Shown here: positions 10,593-20,446 of the stretch, in pieces
How the letters are laid out: each line of letters starts with the position of its first letter
Numbering within the stretch: position 1 is the stretch's first letter
Source of the DNA: Fodinibius salipaludis
GTDB taxonomy: Bacteria > Bacteroidota > Rhodothermia > Balneolales > Balneolaceae
Length of the DNA: 64,000 bases
Direction of reading: 5' to 3'
Assembly (NCBI RefSeq): GCF_002287075.1
Contig: NZ_NSKE01000012.1
Coordinates: 62,001-126,000 of the forward strand
Notes under the pieces: model-generated
The model's database searches: none
What the model saw: only the letters and a program-made list of their open reading frames with translations
Told to the model about the DNA's origin: nothing
Program-made: the position numbers and the translations under genes

Positions 10593-10673
10593 TAATTAGA
10601 GAGTTAGCGTCAAATTCTTTAGTATTGCAGTAGTTTATAGATGGTTAAAAAATCAGAATAAAATATCAGGGAT

Positions 10674-11792
10674 ATGAAACTAAGATACCGTTTTCTCACC
10701 TTTGTACTGCTATTTGGTCTTTTTACATTCGATGCAGCCCCCACTTTTGGTCAGGTTGGAGATATTGGAAACATTTTACAATCTGGACGTGAAGATGCCA
10801 ATACACTCGCACGCGCCTACCTCGAACCTTTTGGATCGGGATTTGGTGCTTCACTTAATACAGGCTGGACAAATACCGCAAAAACACACGGTAAGTTTGG
10901 CTTTGATGTTACAGTCAGTGCCGGTTTAGCAATTGTGCCAGATGCTGCCAAATCGTTTAATGTAAATGAACTTGGGCTACAAAAGCTGGAGTTAGAAGGT
11001 ACTAATCCCGTTTCTCCAACGATCAATGGTACAGATGAAACCGGCGTATTGCTTGCTGCTTACGAAGAAATAAATGGCAACCGTGAAAAACTATTGGAAT
11101 TCAACATGCCGGAAGGATCGGGATTTGGATATGTCCCGGCCCCCATGATAAAAGCCGGTGTTGGCCTTGTTAAGGATACAGAACTGATGCTTCGCTATAC
11201 TCCTAAGACGGAGATTGGAGATTTTGGCAATTTCAACCTATTTGGCGTAGGTGCAAAACACGGTATCAACCAATGGTTGCCCGGCGGCAAGATGCTCCCG
11301 GTAAATCTGTCCGTAATGTTTGGCTACACCAATATGGAAGTGGGATCAGACTTAGACGTCCCGGCTGAAGATGTTATTGATAACCAAAATGATACCTATA
11401 ACCAATATAACTCCTCAAAATGGGACGGCCAGTCAGTAGCACTAAATACCGATGCTTGGACGATCAATGCCCTCGTTGGTAAAAGCTTTCCTATTATATC
11501 AATGTATGCAGGTGTAGGATATGAAGCTTCAAACTTGAGTATTACGACACCGGGCTCCTACCCTACTGTAGTTCCGAATGAGAATTTTGATCCTAATAGT
11601 TCTGATGAAGAAACCAAACCATTAAAAGTTGATGCACTTGATGAACCAATAGATGTATCTATTGACGGGGATAATGGATTGCGCGCTCTTGCTGGATTTA
11701 GACTGAAATTTACTGTTTTCCATATTTCAGGCTCATATACTCTTTCCAACTATTCCAGTTATAATTTGGGCGTTGGCATTAGCTTCAGATAA
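10674..11792 (+). CDS. DUF6588 family exported/outer-membrane protein
   Basis: Secreted protein of unknown function found in Bacteroidota-type genomes. Signal peptide at residues ~1-26 (core FLTFVLLFGLFTF, cleavage near FGQ). The mature part starts with a short helix (ILQSGREDANTLARAYLEPFGSGFGASL) and continues with strand-rich, Gly/aromatic-rich sequence ending in SYNLGVGISFR, an outer-membrane barrel-like C-terminus with a final aromatic-containing strand. The resemblance to DUF6588 is from the N-terminal block and overall layout. It starts 81 bp after rsgA and has its own strong terminator. Confidence 0.65.
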   Translation: MKLRYRFLTFVLLFGLFTFDAAPTFGQVGDIGNILQSGREDANTLARAYLEPFGSGFGASLNTGWTNTAKTHGKFGFDVTVSAGLAIVPDAAKSFNVNELGLQKLELEGTNPVSPTINGTDETGVLLAAYEEINGNREKLLEFNMPEGSGFGYVPAPMIKAGVGLVKDTELMLRYTPKTEIGDFGNFNLFGVGAKHGINQWLPGGKMLPVNLSVMFGYTNMEVGSDLDVPAEDVIDNQNDTYNQYNSSKWDGQSVALNTDAWTINALVGKSFPIISMYAGVGYEASNLSITTPGSYPTVVPNENFDPNSSDEETKPLKVDALDEPIDVSIDGDNGLRALAGFRLKFTVFHISGSYTLSNYSSYNLGVGISFR

Positions 11793-11818
11793 ACACGAAC
11801 TCAAAAATTTTTAGTTTA

Positions 11819-11846
11819 AGGGAGTTCGTTTGAACTCCCTTTTTTA
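11819..11846 (+). terminator. Rho-independent terminator after the DUF6588 gene
   Basis: AGGGAGTTC and GAACTCCCT form a perfect stem with a 4-nt loop (GTTT), followed by a run of T. It lies 27 bp after the stop codon. Confidence 0.9.
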
Positions 11847-11870
11847 TTTCAGTCCGGAATAGAATAAATA

Positions 11871-12494
11871 ATGTTAGGATCCATAGATATACTTTACCTT
11901 CTCGATCTTTTTGGCGTAGCTGTTTTCGCAATATCCGGAGCTCTTGCTGCCGGACGCAAAAGTCTTGATCTGTTAGGTGTGGTCATTATTGCTGTAGTGA
12001 CAGCTGTAGGCGGAGGCACCACTCGTGATTTACTGTTGGACCGACATCCTGTTTTCTGGATTGCCGACTCTACCTACTTGCTGGTAATTATCATCGCTTC
12101 TCTCTTTACCATCTGGTACACACAATACAACGATCCCCCCGAAAAAGCGCTCTTAATTGCCGATGCGCTTGGTTTAGCAGTATTTACTGTTTTAGGAGCT
12201 CAAATTACGCAGGAAGTAGTATCCAATAAGGTAATTATCGTAATCATGGCTGCCATTACCGGGACTGTCGGCGGATTAATTCGCGACGTTTTAAGCAATG
12301 AAATTCCGCTTATTCTAAAACGTGATATTTATGCAACGGCCGCACTGGCAGGTGCCACCGTTTACTTGTTACTTCAACTAACGACTTTAGATCCGACCCT
12401 GAATATTATCCTCGGGATGCTCATTGTCATTGGGCTACGCCTTGCAGCTATTCAATGGAATCTTCACCTTCCACGATTCAAATTAGAGGATTAA
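11871..12494 (+). CDS. TRIC-type cation channel / UPF0126 membrane protein
   Basis: Small inner-membrane protein with about seven hydrophobic segments arranged as two similar halves. Each half carries the family signature: GGGTTRDLLLDRHPVFW near residue 45 and GGLIRDVLSNEIPLIL near residue 135. Bacterial members of this TRIC/YicG/YadS family include potassium- or monovalent-cation-conducting trimers, but the solute for this protein cannot be read from sequence. At 207 residues it is full length. It starts 25 bp after the upstream terminator stem, so transcription probably begins very close to it. A DUF2914 gene follows on the same strand. Confidence 0.85.
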   Translation: MLGSIDILYLLDLFGVAVFAISGALAAGRKSLDLLGVVIIAVVTAVGGGTTRDLLLDRHPVFWIADSTYLLVIIIASLFTIWYTQYNDPPEKALLIADALGLAVFTVLGAQITQEVVSNKVIIVIMAAITGTVGGLIRDVLSNEIPLILKRDIYATAALAGATVYLLLQLTTLDPTLNIILGMLIVIGLRLAAIQWNLHLPRFKLED

Positions 12495-12556
12495 ATTGGT
12501 ATTTAATGTTTTTGTGATAATATTTGGTTAACCCTGATAAAAAATTGGGATGCAAG

Positions 12557-12952
12557 ATGATAAAACTACACATATTTGCGTTTTTATTTCTATTAATCTC
12601 ACTTTCCGTAACCGTTCAAGCTCAAAATATCAGTGTTCAGCAGTTTGATTTCGCCACAGCTATTGAAGATCGCGAACCCTCAGGCATTGATACTGTCTTT
12701 ACTGCTGATGTTGGTACTGTTTATTGTTTTACGCAGGTTAAAGGTATTTCCGATACGACTAAAGTTACGCATGAGTGGTATTATAAAGACGAAGAAAAAG
12801 CACAGGTCGATTTAACAGTAGCAGGCGATAATTGGCGGACATGGAGTTCTAAAACAATACCTGAAAGCTGGATCGGTCCCTGGCGGGTAATGGTGCTTGG
12901 GCCAAATGGAAACGTGCTTGAAACTAAAAACTTTGTGATTACAGAAAATTAG
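12557..12952 (+). CDS. DUF2914 domain protein, exported
   Basis: Exported protein of 131 residues. The ATG at 12557 gives a clean signal peptide (MIKLHIFAFLFLLISLSVTVQAQ), so it is preferred to an upstream in-frame TTG at 12524. The mature part matches DUF2914: an extended beta-sandwich-like domain with VYCFTQV, HEWYYKD, WRTWSSK and GPWRVMVLGPNG. The function of DUF2914 is not known to me. The gene ends tail-to-tail with polA, the two stops overlapping by 4 bp with no terminator between them. A second DUF2914 protein with membrane helices is at 52863-53957. Confidence 0.75.
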   Translation: MIKLHIFAFLFLLISLSVTVQAQNISVQQFDFATAIEDREPSGIDTVFTADVGTVYCFTQVKGISDTTKVTHEWYYKDEEKAQVDLTVAGDNWRTWSSKTIPESWIGPWRVMVLGPNGNVLETKNFVITEN

Positions 12953-15729
12953 TGTGCTTTAAGCCAGTTGTTAGCCAATCCCATATCTACTCTTAATGGG
13001 CAGTCCAGTTCATAGGCAGATTCCATTAGTTCCTTTAACTTTTGAGGAACCGAATCTTCCTCTTCTTCCGGCACCTCAAAAATAAGTTCATCATGGACCT
13101 GCAGCAGCATCCGGGTTTGGAGCTCATTGTTCTCCAAATACTTCTGGATATCAATCATTGCCTGCTTTATGATATCTGCTGCAGTACCCTGTATCGGCAT
13201 ATTAATAGCTGTACGCTCTGCAAATGATCGCCTATTCCAGTTACTTGCATTGATATCAGAAATATAACGGCGGCGTCCCATCAGCGTTTTTACATAGCCT
13301 TGTTGTTTCGCAAAAGCTTTGGTTTCGTTAATGTATTCTAAGATTCCCGGAAAACGTTCAAAATACTGATCAATCATCTCTTTCCCTTCGCTATTGCTAA
13401 TCCCCAGCCTATTGGCTAATCCATAGGCACTTACCCCATAGGGAATTCCAAAATTAACCTCTTTTGCTTTTCGACGGTGATCAGAGGTAACATCATCGAG
13501 GGAGTCCAGCTCGAAAATCTCTTTAGCCGTTCTGGAGTGAATATCCTCATCATCTTTAAATGCCTGAAGCATATTATCATCACCCGACATGGAAGCAATA
13601 ACACGGAGTTCAACCTGTGAGTAATCAGCCGATAACAGCTTAAATCCTTCATCCGCAATAAAGGCCTTGCGAATCTCACGTCCCCGCTTGGTACGAATCG
13701 GTATATTTTGCAGGTTGGGATTTGATGATGAAAGTCGCCCCGTTGCCGCAATATGCTGATTAAAATCAGTATGGATGCGACCGGTCTCTTCATTGATTAA
13801 CTTTGGCAAGGCATCAACATAGGTAGATTTTAACTTGCTAAGCGCCCGGTATTCTAAAATAAGATCCGGCATCTCGTAATCCTTAGCTAACTTTTTCAAT
13901 ACCGATTCAGCCGTAGAATACTGCCCTGTTTTAGTTTTCTTACCGGCCGGCAGCCCCATCCTATCAAACATCACTTCGCCCAGCTGTTTCGGAGAATTGA
14001 TATTAAATTCTGTACCCGCCTTCTCATAAATCTGTTGCTCGATCTCTAACAGGTCATCACGCAGTGATGCTGAGAACTCATTAAGCATATCCTTGTCCAA
14101 TAAAATGCCATTCATCTCCATCTCGGCCAGTACTTCGATAAGCGGGAACTCCAGCTTTTCAGCAATATCATCGAGCTCATCCTCATCCAATTTATCACTT
14201 AGCACTTTATACAATCGCAAAGTTATATCAGCATCTTCGCAGGCATAAATACGAACCTCTTCCGGATCAAATTCATCCATCGACTTCTGTTTACGGCCAC
14301 TACCAATAAGATCTGTAATAGGAATGGGCTCATAATTGAGATACTCCTCAGCCAAGGTATCCATCTTTAGTTTTTGGTCCGCATCGATAAGATAGGCTGC
14401 AATCATTGTGTCAAAGGTTCTGCCCTGAATCTCCAAACCGGCCCGACGAAGCATCATGTAATCAAACTTAAAATTGTGAGCAATTTTAAGTGTTGTGGAG
14501 TTTGTAAACAAGGGACTCATGGTCTTCAGTGCCTCTTGTTCATCTAATCCCTTCTCTCCGTTCAATGGAACATAATAGGCAATACCGGGTGTAGCAGAGA
14601 TAGCTATCCCAACCAGGGAATTTTCCATGGGATCAACGCCATCAGTTTCGGTATCGAAACAAAAAGCGTTTTTACCGATGAGTTTATCTACCAGTTCTTC
14701 AAGGCTTTCTTTGGAATCAACCAATTCGTACGTAACAATATCTTCATCATAACTCTCGAGTGGTGACTCTTCTTCAATTTCATCATCCGCCAGAAACAGG
14801 TCGCCCTGATTTTCATTTCCGGAATCTGATTTTTTATCTGCTGATCGTACAATTTCTTCCCCCAAATACTTTTGGGTGAGCGTGCGAAACTCCATCCGCT
14901 TAAAGAAAGCCCCCAGCTTTTCGTCGTCAGCTCCTTGCCAGTCAAGATCCTCCCAATCTACTGTATCAGGCACATCTGTCTTAATCTTCACCATTTCCTT
15001 CGCGTGCAGTGCTTCTTCAGAATACTCCTGAAGCCCTTCGCGGTGACGCTTTGAACTCATGTTGGGAGCATCTTCAATAGCGGCTTCAAGCGATCCGTAT
15101 TTATTGATTAGCTTCGGAGCCCCTTTCTTCCCAATCCCTTTTACACCGGGAATATTATCTGATTTATCGCCAAGGATCGCCAGCACATCAACCACTTTTT
15201 CGGGATATACCCCAAAGTAATCTTTTACGCCTTCGCGATCTATCAGATTGAACCCCCCATTCTGGTTATCGGGTTTATACATGGTAACATGATCATGCAC
15301 CAACTGCATGAAATCTTTGTCTGGCGTAACCAGAAAAACATCTACATCTTCGGCGTTCGCCCGATCAGCAACCGTTCCAATAATGTCATCAGCCTCATAA
15401 CCATCCTGTTCAATATTTTTTATTCCATAGCCTTCAATCATCTCTTTAATCAGTGGAATACCGATGGTTAATTCTTCGGGCTGTGGCGGGCGGTTTGCCT
15501 TATAATCTTCATCCATTTCATGCCTGAAAGTAGGCTCCTGTGTATCCCAGGCTACGGCGATATGTGTAGGCTGATGCTCCTTAAGCAACTTTTCCAGCGT
15601 ATTAGCGAATCCCAAAATTGGTCCAGTGGGAATACCTTCAGAATTCTGTAAATTACTGCTGATAAATGCGAAGTGAGAACGATAGGCCAGCGCCATACCA
15701 TCCAACAAAAACAGGAGACTTTTAGACAT
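12949..15729 (-). CDS. polA: DNA polymerase I
   Basis: Repair and Okazaki-fragment polymerase, 926 residues with all three activities. The N-terminal 5' nuclease begins MSKSLLFLLDGMALAYRSHFAF and contains the metal-ligand region YEADDIIG. The 3'-5' exonuclease domain keeps its catalytic DTETDG (Asp359), so proofreading is probably intact. The polymerase domain has motif A DYSQVELRV (Asp702) and motif C HDEL (Asp880), matching E. coli D705 and D882. There is an acidic linker around residues 295-335. The gene converges on the DUF2914 gene with a 4-bp overlap and is divergent from the PP2C gene (128-bp gap). Confidence 0.98.
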   Translation of the reverse strand: MSKSLLFLLDGMALAYRSHFAFISSNLQNSEGIPTGPILGFANTLEKLLKEHQPTHIAVAWDTQEPTFRHEMDEDYKANRPPQPEELTIGIPLIKEMIEGYGIKNIEQDGYEADDIIGTVADRANAEDVDVFLVTPDKDFMQLVHDHVTMYKPDNQNGGFNLIDREGVKDYFGVYPEKVVDVLAILGDKSDNIPGVKGIGKKGAPKLINKYGSLEAAIEDAPNMSSKRHREGLQEYSEEALHAKEMVKIKTDVPDTVDWEDLDWQGADDEKLGAFFKRMEFRTLTQKYLGEEIVRSADKKSDSGNENQGDLFLADDEIEEESPLESYDEDIVTYELVDSKESLEELVDKLIGKNAFCFDTETDGVDPMENSLVGIAISATPGIAYYVPLNGEKGLDEQEALKTMSPLFTNSTTLKIAHNFKFDYMMLRRAGLEIQGRTFDTMIAAYLIDADQKLKMDTLAEEYLNYEPIPITDLIGSGRKQKSMDEFDPEEVRIYACEDADITLRLYKVLSDKLDEDELDDIAEKLEFPLIEVLAEMEMNGILLDKDMLNEFSASLRDDLLEIEQQIYEKAGTEFNINSPKQLGEVMFDRMGLPAGKKTKTGQYSTAESVLKKLAKDYEMPDLILEYRALSKLKSTYVDALPKLINEETGRIHTDFNQHIAATGRLSSSNPNLQNIPIRTKRGREIRKAFIADEGFKLLSADYSQVELRVIASMSGDDNMLQAFKDDEDIHSRTAKEIFELDSLDDVTSDHRRKAKEVNFGIPYGVSAYGLANRLGISNSEGKEMIDQYFERFPGILEYINETKAFAKQQGYVKTLMGRRRYISDINASNWNRRSFAERTAINMPIQGTAADIIKQAMIDIQKYLENNELQTRMLLQVHDELIFEVPEEEEDSVPQKLKELMESAYELDCPLRVDMGLANNWLKAH

Positions 15730-15857
15730 GCTTTTTACTTAAAATTGGAACGTTAAAATTCTTACCATTCGATTGTTAAATTATCCGGTAAAAGGTAAAA
15801 CTTTTTAGTGTCGTTTTCGAATAACAACTTCATCTATATAATTGATCAAACTCTTTC

Positions 15858-17012
15858 ATGGGATTAAAAAACGAAGCGCAGTCAGCATTCCAAAATACTA
15901 AATCCTTTTATAAGGAGTACGTTTCGGGTATGACCCGTCAACGTATGGGAAAGGAGTTTTATAAGGACACTGATCGTCTTAAGCAACTCTATACCGAAGC
16001 CATAGGTGAAGATATTGACAAGCCTGATGATGAAAACATACCCGGACATTTAAAAATTATGCGGCTTTTTTCGGCGTTAACTCAACGCCTCAATCCTACC
16101 CGCCGGTTGGTATTTGGGTTATCAGTTGTCTCATTCTTATCCCATTATTTATTTGGGTTCCTACAACTTACAGGCCTCGTATTTTTTTACAACCTGTTAC
16201 TGCCCTTTGCATTTGTTTCCATGCTGATGTTACTGCTCGTTGAGTTATTGGAAAAATCTGATGTAAAACGTGAAATAGACCTTGCACGAGAAATTCAGCT
16301 TAGCCTGCTGCCCAATACCGAACACTATCGCAAAAATCTGGAGATCGCCTCTTTTGCCAATACAGCCAAAGAAGTGGGCGGCGATTATGTAGATATCATC
16401 GAAACTGATGAGGGAACCTACATCGTAATTGCTGATGTATCGGGTAAAGGACTTTCAGCGGCTTTGTATATGGTACGGATGCAGGCATTGGTCCACCTTA
16501 TTATTGAAAAAAGTAACCCCTCACCAAAGGAGCTTTTCCTCGAACTCAACAACTATGTGAAGTCAGATATTAAGGATAAAACATTTGTTACAGCCTGTGC
16601 AGCTTTCTTTCCTAATGGAGAAGATCACTTTATCTTTGCCCGCGCCGGCCATAATGCACCTATCCTATTTAGCAATGAACGCGATGCCACTTTTGACTTG
16701 CGCTCAGATGGATTTGCTCTCGGCATGACCACTTCAACCAATATGGAGAACCATCTGCAAGAAAAGAAATTTCACTTTAAATCCGGTGATAGCATACTTT
16801 TTTATACGGATGGGCTTACGGAATCACGCAATGAATGGGGCGAAGAATACAGCGAGGAACGTCTCGATGGTATTATGAGCGTCTACGGCTCACTTCATTC
16901 CAAATCAATCATCCACAAAGTCCAATCTTCACTGGAAAACTTCATCGGAAACGAAGAACCTGTTGATGATGTAACGTTTACCTGTGTGCACCACATTACA
17001 AAAAAGAAATAA
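15858..17012 (+). CDS. Membrane-anchored PP2C-type (RsbU/SpoIIE-like) serine phosphatase
   Basis: Residues ~90-135 contain two hydrophobic helices (LVFGLSVVSFLSHYLFGFLQL and a second near FFYNLLLPFAFVSMLMLLL), placing the protein in the inner membrane. The C-terminal ~240 residues form a SpoIIE/PP2C domain: linker LAREIQLSLLPNT, GGDYVDI, IADVSGKGLSAALYM, FARAGHNAPIL and FYTDGLTESRN, with the metal-binding aspartates in place. Family members dephosphorylate anti-anti-sigma (STAS) proteins in partner-switching. No STAS or anti-sigma kinase gene is nearby, so the partner is unknown. It is followed by a bidirectional terminator and convergent transketolase. Confidence 0.85.
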   Translation: MGLKNEAQSAFQNTKSFYKEYVSGMTRQRMGKEFYKDTDRLKQLYTEAIGEDIDKPDDENIPGHLKIMRLFSALTQRLNPTRRLVFGLSVVSFLSHYLFGFLQLTGLVFFYNLLLPFAFVSMLMLLLVELLEKSDVKREIDLAREIQLSLLPNTEHYRKNLEIASFANTAKEVGGDYVDIIETDEGTYIVIADVSGKGLSAALYMVRMQALVHLIIEKSNPSPKELFLELNNYVKSDIKDKTFVTACAAFFPNGEDHFIFARAGHNAPILFSNERDATFDLRSDGFALGMTTSTNMENHLQEKKFHFKSGDSILFYTDGLTESRNEWGEEYSEERLDGIMSVYGSLHSKSIIHKVQSSLENFIGNEEPVDDVTFTCVHHITKKK

Positions 17013-17050
17013 GATAAACGGTCTGCTATGCAGCAGACCATTTATCCTCT
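17013..17050. terminator. Bidirectional terminator between the PP2C and transketolase genes
   Basis: GATAAA-C-GGTCTGCT and AGCAGACC-A-TTTATC form a near-perfect stem with a 4-nt loop (ATGC) between two convergent genes. It is followed by CTCTTTT on plus; the minus direction has a weaker T run. Confidence 0.75.
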
Positions 17051-17065
17051 TTTCTTCATGATAAA

Positions 17066-19075
17066 CTATCCGAGAAGCTTAAGTGCCTCTTCTACCATTC
17101 GATCACTGGTTATACCGTACTCTTGGAAAATGGTCTCATAAGGAGCCGATGCACCAAAGCGGTCAACACCAATGGTAGCACCTTCCGTACCAACCCATTC
17201 TCTCCAACCCTGTGTAGCAGCCGCCTCAATAGAGACACGAGCAGTAACCTCTTTGGGTAGTACCTTTTGTCGATACGCTTGATCCTGCTCTCTAAAAAGC
17301 TCCCATGCTGGCATGCTAACTACTCGGGCATCAACATCTTTGGCAGCAAGTTTTTCTTTGGCTTCCATCGCGCGGTACACCTCTGATCCACTACCCATCA
17401 AGATAACATCGGGCTGATCTTTCTCGGAGTCCGCAAGAATATATCCACCCTTAGTGGTATTCTTGGCGTCATTATCTTCTGTACGTTCAAAAGTCGGAAC
17501 GTTTTGACGGGTAAGAACAATCAGCGACGGCCCTCCTTCGTGATCGAGTGCTGCTTTCCAGCACCAAGCTACCTCATTAGCATCGGCAGGACGAAGCACC
17601 AATGTATTGGGCATAGCACGCAGTGATGCCAAATGCTCAACAGGCTGATGCGTGGGGCCATCTTCTCCCAATCCAATACTATCATGGGTAAATACAAATA
17701 TAGATGGGATATGAGATAGTGCCGCAATACGTATCGCCGGACGGCAGTAATCAGAAAATATCAGAAACGTTCCACCATATGGAATTACTCCTTTATGCAG
17801 CGACATTCCATTCAATGCAGCACCCATTGCGTGCTCTCGTACTCCAAAATGGATATTTCGTCCGCTATAATCAGAAGCTGAAAAGATGCCGGCATCGTCA
17901 ATCCAGGTTTTATTACTTCCCGTGAGATCCGCCGAACCGCCGATTATTTGAGGCACATTTTCTGTCAACGACTGCAATACTTTACCTGATGATTTTCGGG
18001 TGGCCATCCCTTTTTCATCAGCTTCGAAAACGGGTAGAAAATCATCAAAATTATTGGGGAGTTCACGGTTTATAGCATTTGTAAATGCTTCTGCTTTCTG
18101 AGGATTATCTTGCTGATATTGCTCAAACGTTTCTTGCCATTCTTGGAAAGAAGCAGCTCCTTTTTCAATTGCAGTACGAAAATGGGTTAGCGCCTCATCA
18201 GGAATATGAAATTTTGCATCCGAATCCCAATTCAGATTTTCTTTCGTCTTTTTGACTTCTTCTTCTCCAAGGGGCGCTCCATGAGAATCAGCACTATCTT
18301 GTTTGTTGGGACTTCCAAATCCGATATGCGTCCGACAAATTATTAATGAAGGGCGCTCGTTTTCTGTCTGAGCCTTTTCAATAGCTTGTTCCACTTCCTG
18401 ACGGTTGTGACCATCTACTTTAATGGTATGCCATTTAGCAGCCTCAAAACGTTTTTGTACATCCTCAGTAAAAGCCAAATCCGTGCTCCCGTCAATAGAA
18501 ATTTCGTTGTCATCATATAGGTAAATCAATTTGCCCAGTTTAAGGTGGCCAGCTAAAGAAGCGGCTTCCTGTGAAATTCCTTCCATTAAATCTCCATCAC
18601 TGACAATACCATAGGTATAGTGATCTGTAACCTGATGTTCATCCGTATTAAACTTGGCACTCAAATGCTTCTCAGCCATAGCCATACCTACTCCGGTAGC
18701 AAAGCCCTGTCCCAGTGGACCGGTAGTAGTTTCAACACCAGGTGTTAATCCATACTCAGGGTGTCCAGGTGTTAAACTTCCCCACTGACGGAAATTCTTA
18801 AGTTCATCAAGCGAAAGATCATATCCGGTAAGGTGAAGCAAACTATAAAGTAGCATCGAACCGTGTCCCGCTGATAAGACAAACCGATCACGATCATACC
18901 ATTCTGGGTTAGCAGGATCATGCTTCAAAAACTTTGTCCATAATACATAAGCGGCATCTGCCATACCCATCGGCATACCCGGATGGCCGGATTCTGCAGC
19001 CTGTACCGCATCAATAGAAAGGGTTCTTATCGTATTTACACATAGCTCGTCAAGTGAGGATTGTTTAGAGCTCAT
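17066..19075 (-). CDS. tkt: Transketolase
   Basis: Thiamine-diphosphate enzyme of the non-oxidative pentose phosphate pathway, 669 residues in one chain. Domain order is normal: N-terminal PP domain with SGHGSMLLY and the ThDP/Mg motif SDGDLMEG...N ([12 protein letters not shown]); middle Pyr domain with the catalytic glutamate region [11 protein letters not shown] and [25 protein letters not shown]-terminal domain with [10 protein letters not shown] and [15 protein letters not shown]. The gene is convergent with the PP2C gene and preceded by a terminator for the upstream TPR gene. A TAATTTTG -7 box is present upstream. Confidence 0.97.
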   Translation of the reverse strand: MSSKQSSLDELCVNTIRTLSIDAVQAAESGHPGMPMGMADAAYVLWTKFLKHDPANPEWYDRDRFVLSAGHGSMLLYSLLHLTGYDLSLDELKNFRQWGSLTPGHPEYGLTPGVETTTGPLGQGFATGVGMAMAEKHLSAKFNTDEHQVTDHYTYGIVSDGDLMEGISQEAASLAGHLKLGKLIYLYDDNEISIDGSTDLAFTEDVQKRFEAAKWHTIKVDGHNRQEVEQAIEKAQTENERPSLIICRTHIGFGSPNKQDSADSHGAPLGEEEVKKTKENLNWDSDAKFHIPDEALTHFRTAIEKGAASFQEWQETFEQYQQDNPQKAEAFTNAINRELPNNFDDFLPVFEADEKGMATRKSSGKVLQSLTENVPQIIGGSADLTGSNKTWIDDAGIFSASDYSGRNIHFGVREHAMGAALNGMSLHKGVIPYGGTFLIFSDYCRPAIRIAALSHIPSIFVFTHDSIGLGEDGPTHQPVEHLASLRAMPNTLVLRPADANEVAWCWKAALDHEGGPSLIVLTRQNVPTFERTEDNDAKNTTKGGYILADSEKDQPDVILMGSGSEVYRAMEAKEKLAAKDVDARVVSMPAWELFREQDQAYRQKVLPKEVTARVSIEAAATQGWREWVGTEGATIGVDRFGASAPYETIFQEYGITSDRMVEEALKLLG

Positions 19076-19103
19076 TTTACAGAATTTGATTTTATTTAAA
19101 GGC

Positions 19104-19111
19104 CAAAATTA
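19104..19111 (-). promoter_or_regulatory. Possible -7 promoter box of tkt
   Basis: On the minus strand TAATTTTG fits TAnnTTTG about 30 nt before the tkt ATG. The nearest upstream TTG is only 14 nt away, shorter than the usual spacing, so the -33 element is unclear. Confidence 0.3.
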
Positions 19112-19161
19112 GTGCTGAAAATAGTCAATGCTCAGCTTACTTAAAAAAAGTTCCTCAAAAT

Positions 19162-19189
19162 AAAAAGGCCCCCAATAATGGAGGCCTTC
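19162..19189 (-). terminator. Terminator after the TPR gene
   Basis: On the minus strand AAGGCCTCCA pairs with TGGGGGCCTT (loop TTAT) followed by TTTTATTTT. It lies between the TPR gene stop and the tkt promoter region. Confidence 0.85.
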
Positions 19190-19222
19190 TAAAAAATTTA
19201 TTTGAGTTAAATAATGGCTCAG

Positions 19223-20245
19223 TTATTCAGTAGCACTTTCACACTCCAGTTCATGCTCCATCTGGTGCTCAGCAGGAGACTTGAAATTACCATAAGCGGC
19301 ATTGCTAAAGGCACCACACGCATTTTCTTTTTGTCCTAATCCTTGATAAGCAGTAGCAAGCTCAAAATAGATTTTGGCTTTATCCGTACGGCCTCCTGTT
19401 TCAAGACCGAGAGCTTCCTCAGCATGATTTACGGCTTCTTGCCAGTCTTGCGTCTTATTATAAGCCTGAGCTAAACGAAAATGGGCATCAGCAGAACTTG
19501 AATCATACTCGAGTGCTCGATTCAATAATTCTTTTGCGCGCGAAAAGTTTTTGTTTTCGGTTGCAGTTGCTCCCCGATACACAAGCTCATCGCGTGCGGC
19601 ATTTGTAGCTTGAGAAACAATTTGGCTGTCATTGTTTTCTTTTCCCACTTCAATAGCCTGATCAAACAGCTCCATTGATCGCTCCAAATCAGTACCTTCA
19701 ATCTTTTTAAGAATTATTCCCTTCTGGTAATATGCCTTAGAATAATTGGGATCATTTTCAATCACTTCATCAAGCGTTGCAAGAGCATCTTGGAAATTTT
19801 GCTGCTTGTACTGGATAATAGACTTACTATACAATAATTGATTAATTACGCCATTAGCCTGATCTGAGACTTGGGAATTGTCATATTCATCTGCTACATC
19901 TTTGGTTTCCCGAAAAGCCTCTATCGTAGCATCAAGATTTGGAATAGTTTGGTCTTGTTTAAAAGTGCGATAATTGTCAAGAGCCATCTGGCGATATACC
20001 TCGGGCATTTTCGATTCAGCTCGTTCGACGATATCCTTACCCTGAGCGCCGAGTTGCTGGCCAACCTCAATTGCTTTTTTTAATTGTTCAATAGCTTGAT
20101 CGTAATCACCGCTCTGAATCATTTCCCGAGCACTATTATACGTTTGGACAGCCTCTTTTCGATCTTGTGCTTCCACGGTTTGGCCCAATCCAATAATAAA
20201 AAGACCCAGTAAAAATACAGTTATGCTTGATTTCAAGAACTTCAT
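19223..20245 (-). CDS. Exported tetratricopeptide-repeat protein
   Basis: Residues 1-27 are a signal peptide (MKFLKSSITVFLLGLFIIGLGQTVEAQ). The remaining ~310 residues are helical TPR units; clear ones start near GDYDQAIEQLKKAIEVG, FQDALATLDEVIENDPNYSKAYYQKGIIL, FSRAKELLNRALEYDSSSADAHFRLAQAY and WQEAVNHAEEALGLE. The acidic C-terminus ends in a Cys-containing segment. TPR proteins of this kind act as periplasmic scaffolds; no partner can be named. The 201-bp gap upstream is AT-rich and holds no gene. It has its own terminator. Confidence 0.8.
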   Translation of the reverse strand: MKFLKSSITVFLLGLFIIGLGQTVEAQDRKEAVQTYNSAREMIQSGDYDQAIEQLKKAIEVGQQLGAQGKDIVERAESKMPEVYRQMALDNYRTFKQDQTIPNLDATIEAFRETKDVADEYDNSQVSDQANGVINQLLYSKSIIQYKQQNFQDALATLDEVIENDPNYSKAYYQKGIILKKIEGTDLERSMELFDQAIEVGKENNDSQIVSQATNAARDELVYRGATATENKNFSRAKELLNRALEYDSSSADAHFRLAQAYNKTQDWQEAVNHAEEALGLETGGRTDKAKIYFELATAYQGLGQKENACGAFSNAAYGNFKSPAEHQMEHELECESATE

Positions 20246-20446
20246 TGTTTGTTCGGTTTATGGTTAAATTTACAAATACGCTATTGTAAAAGATTTACCG
20301 ATCTATTTAAAGGTAAACTAAATCGTGCGCATTTTATTGTTATTATTGTGAAATGATTTTATATCGGCCTTTCTAACATACTTCTAATCCCCGATATCAG
20401 ATTTTGTTTCAATGTATAAGTATTTTTTTTATAAAATTAAACTCTT

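Noticed and set aside
20361-20397. ATATCGG/CCGATAT inverted repeat downstream of the LOG gene
   Set aside because: Only 7 bp with a 22-nt loop and no T run; not a credible terminator.
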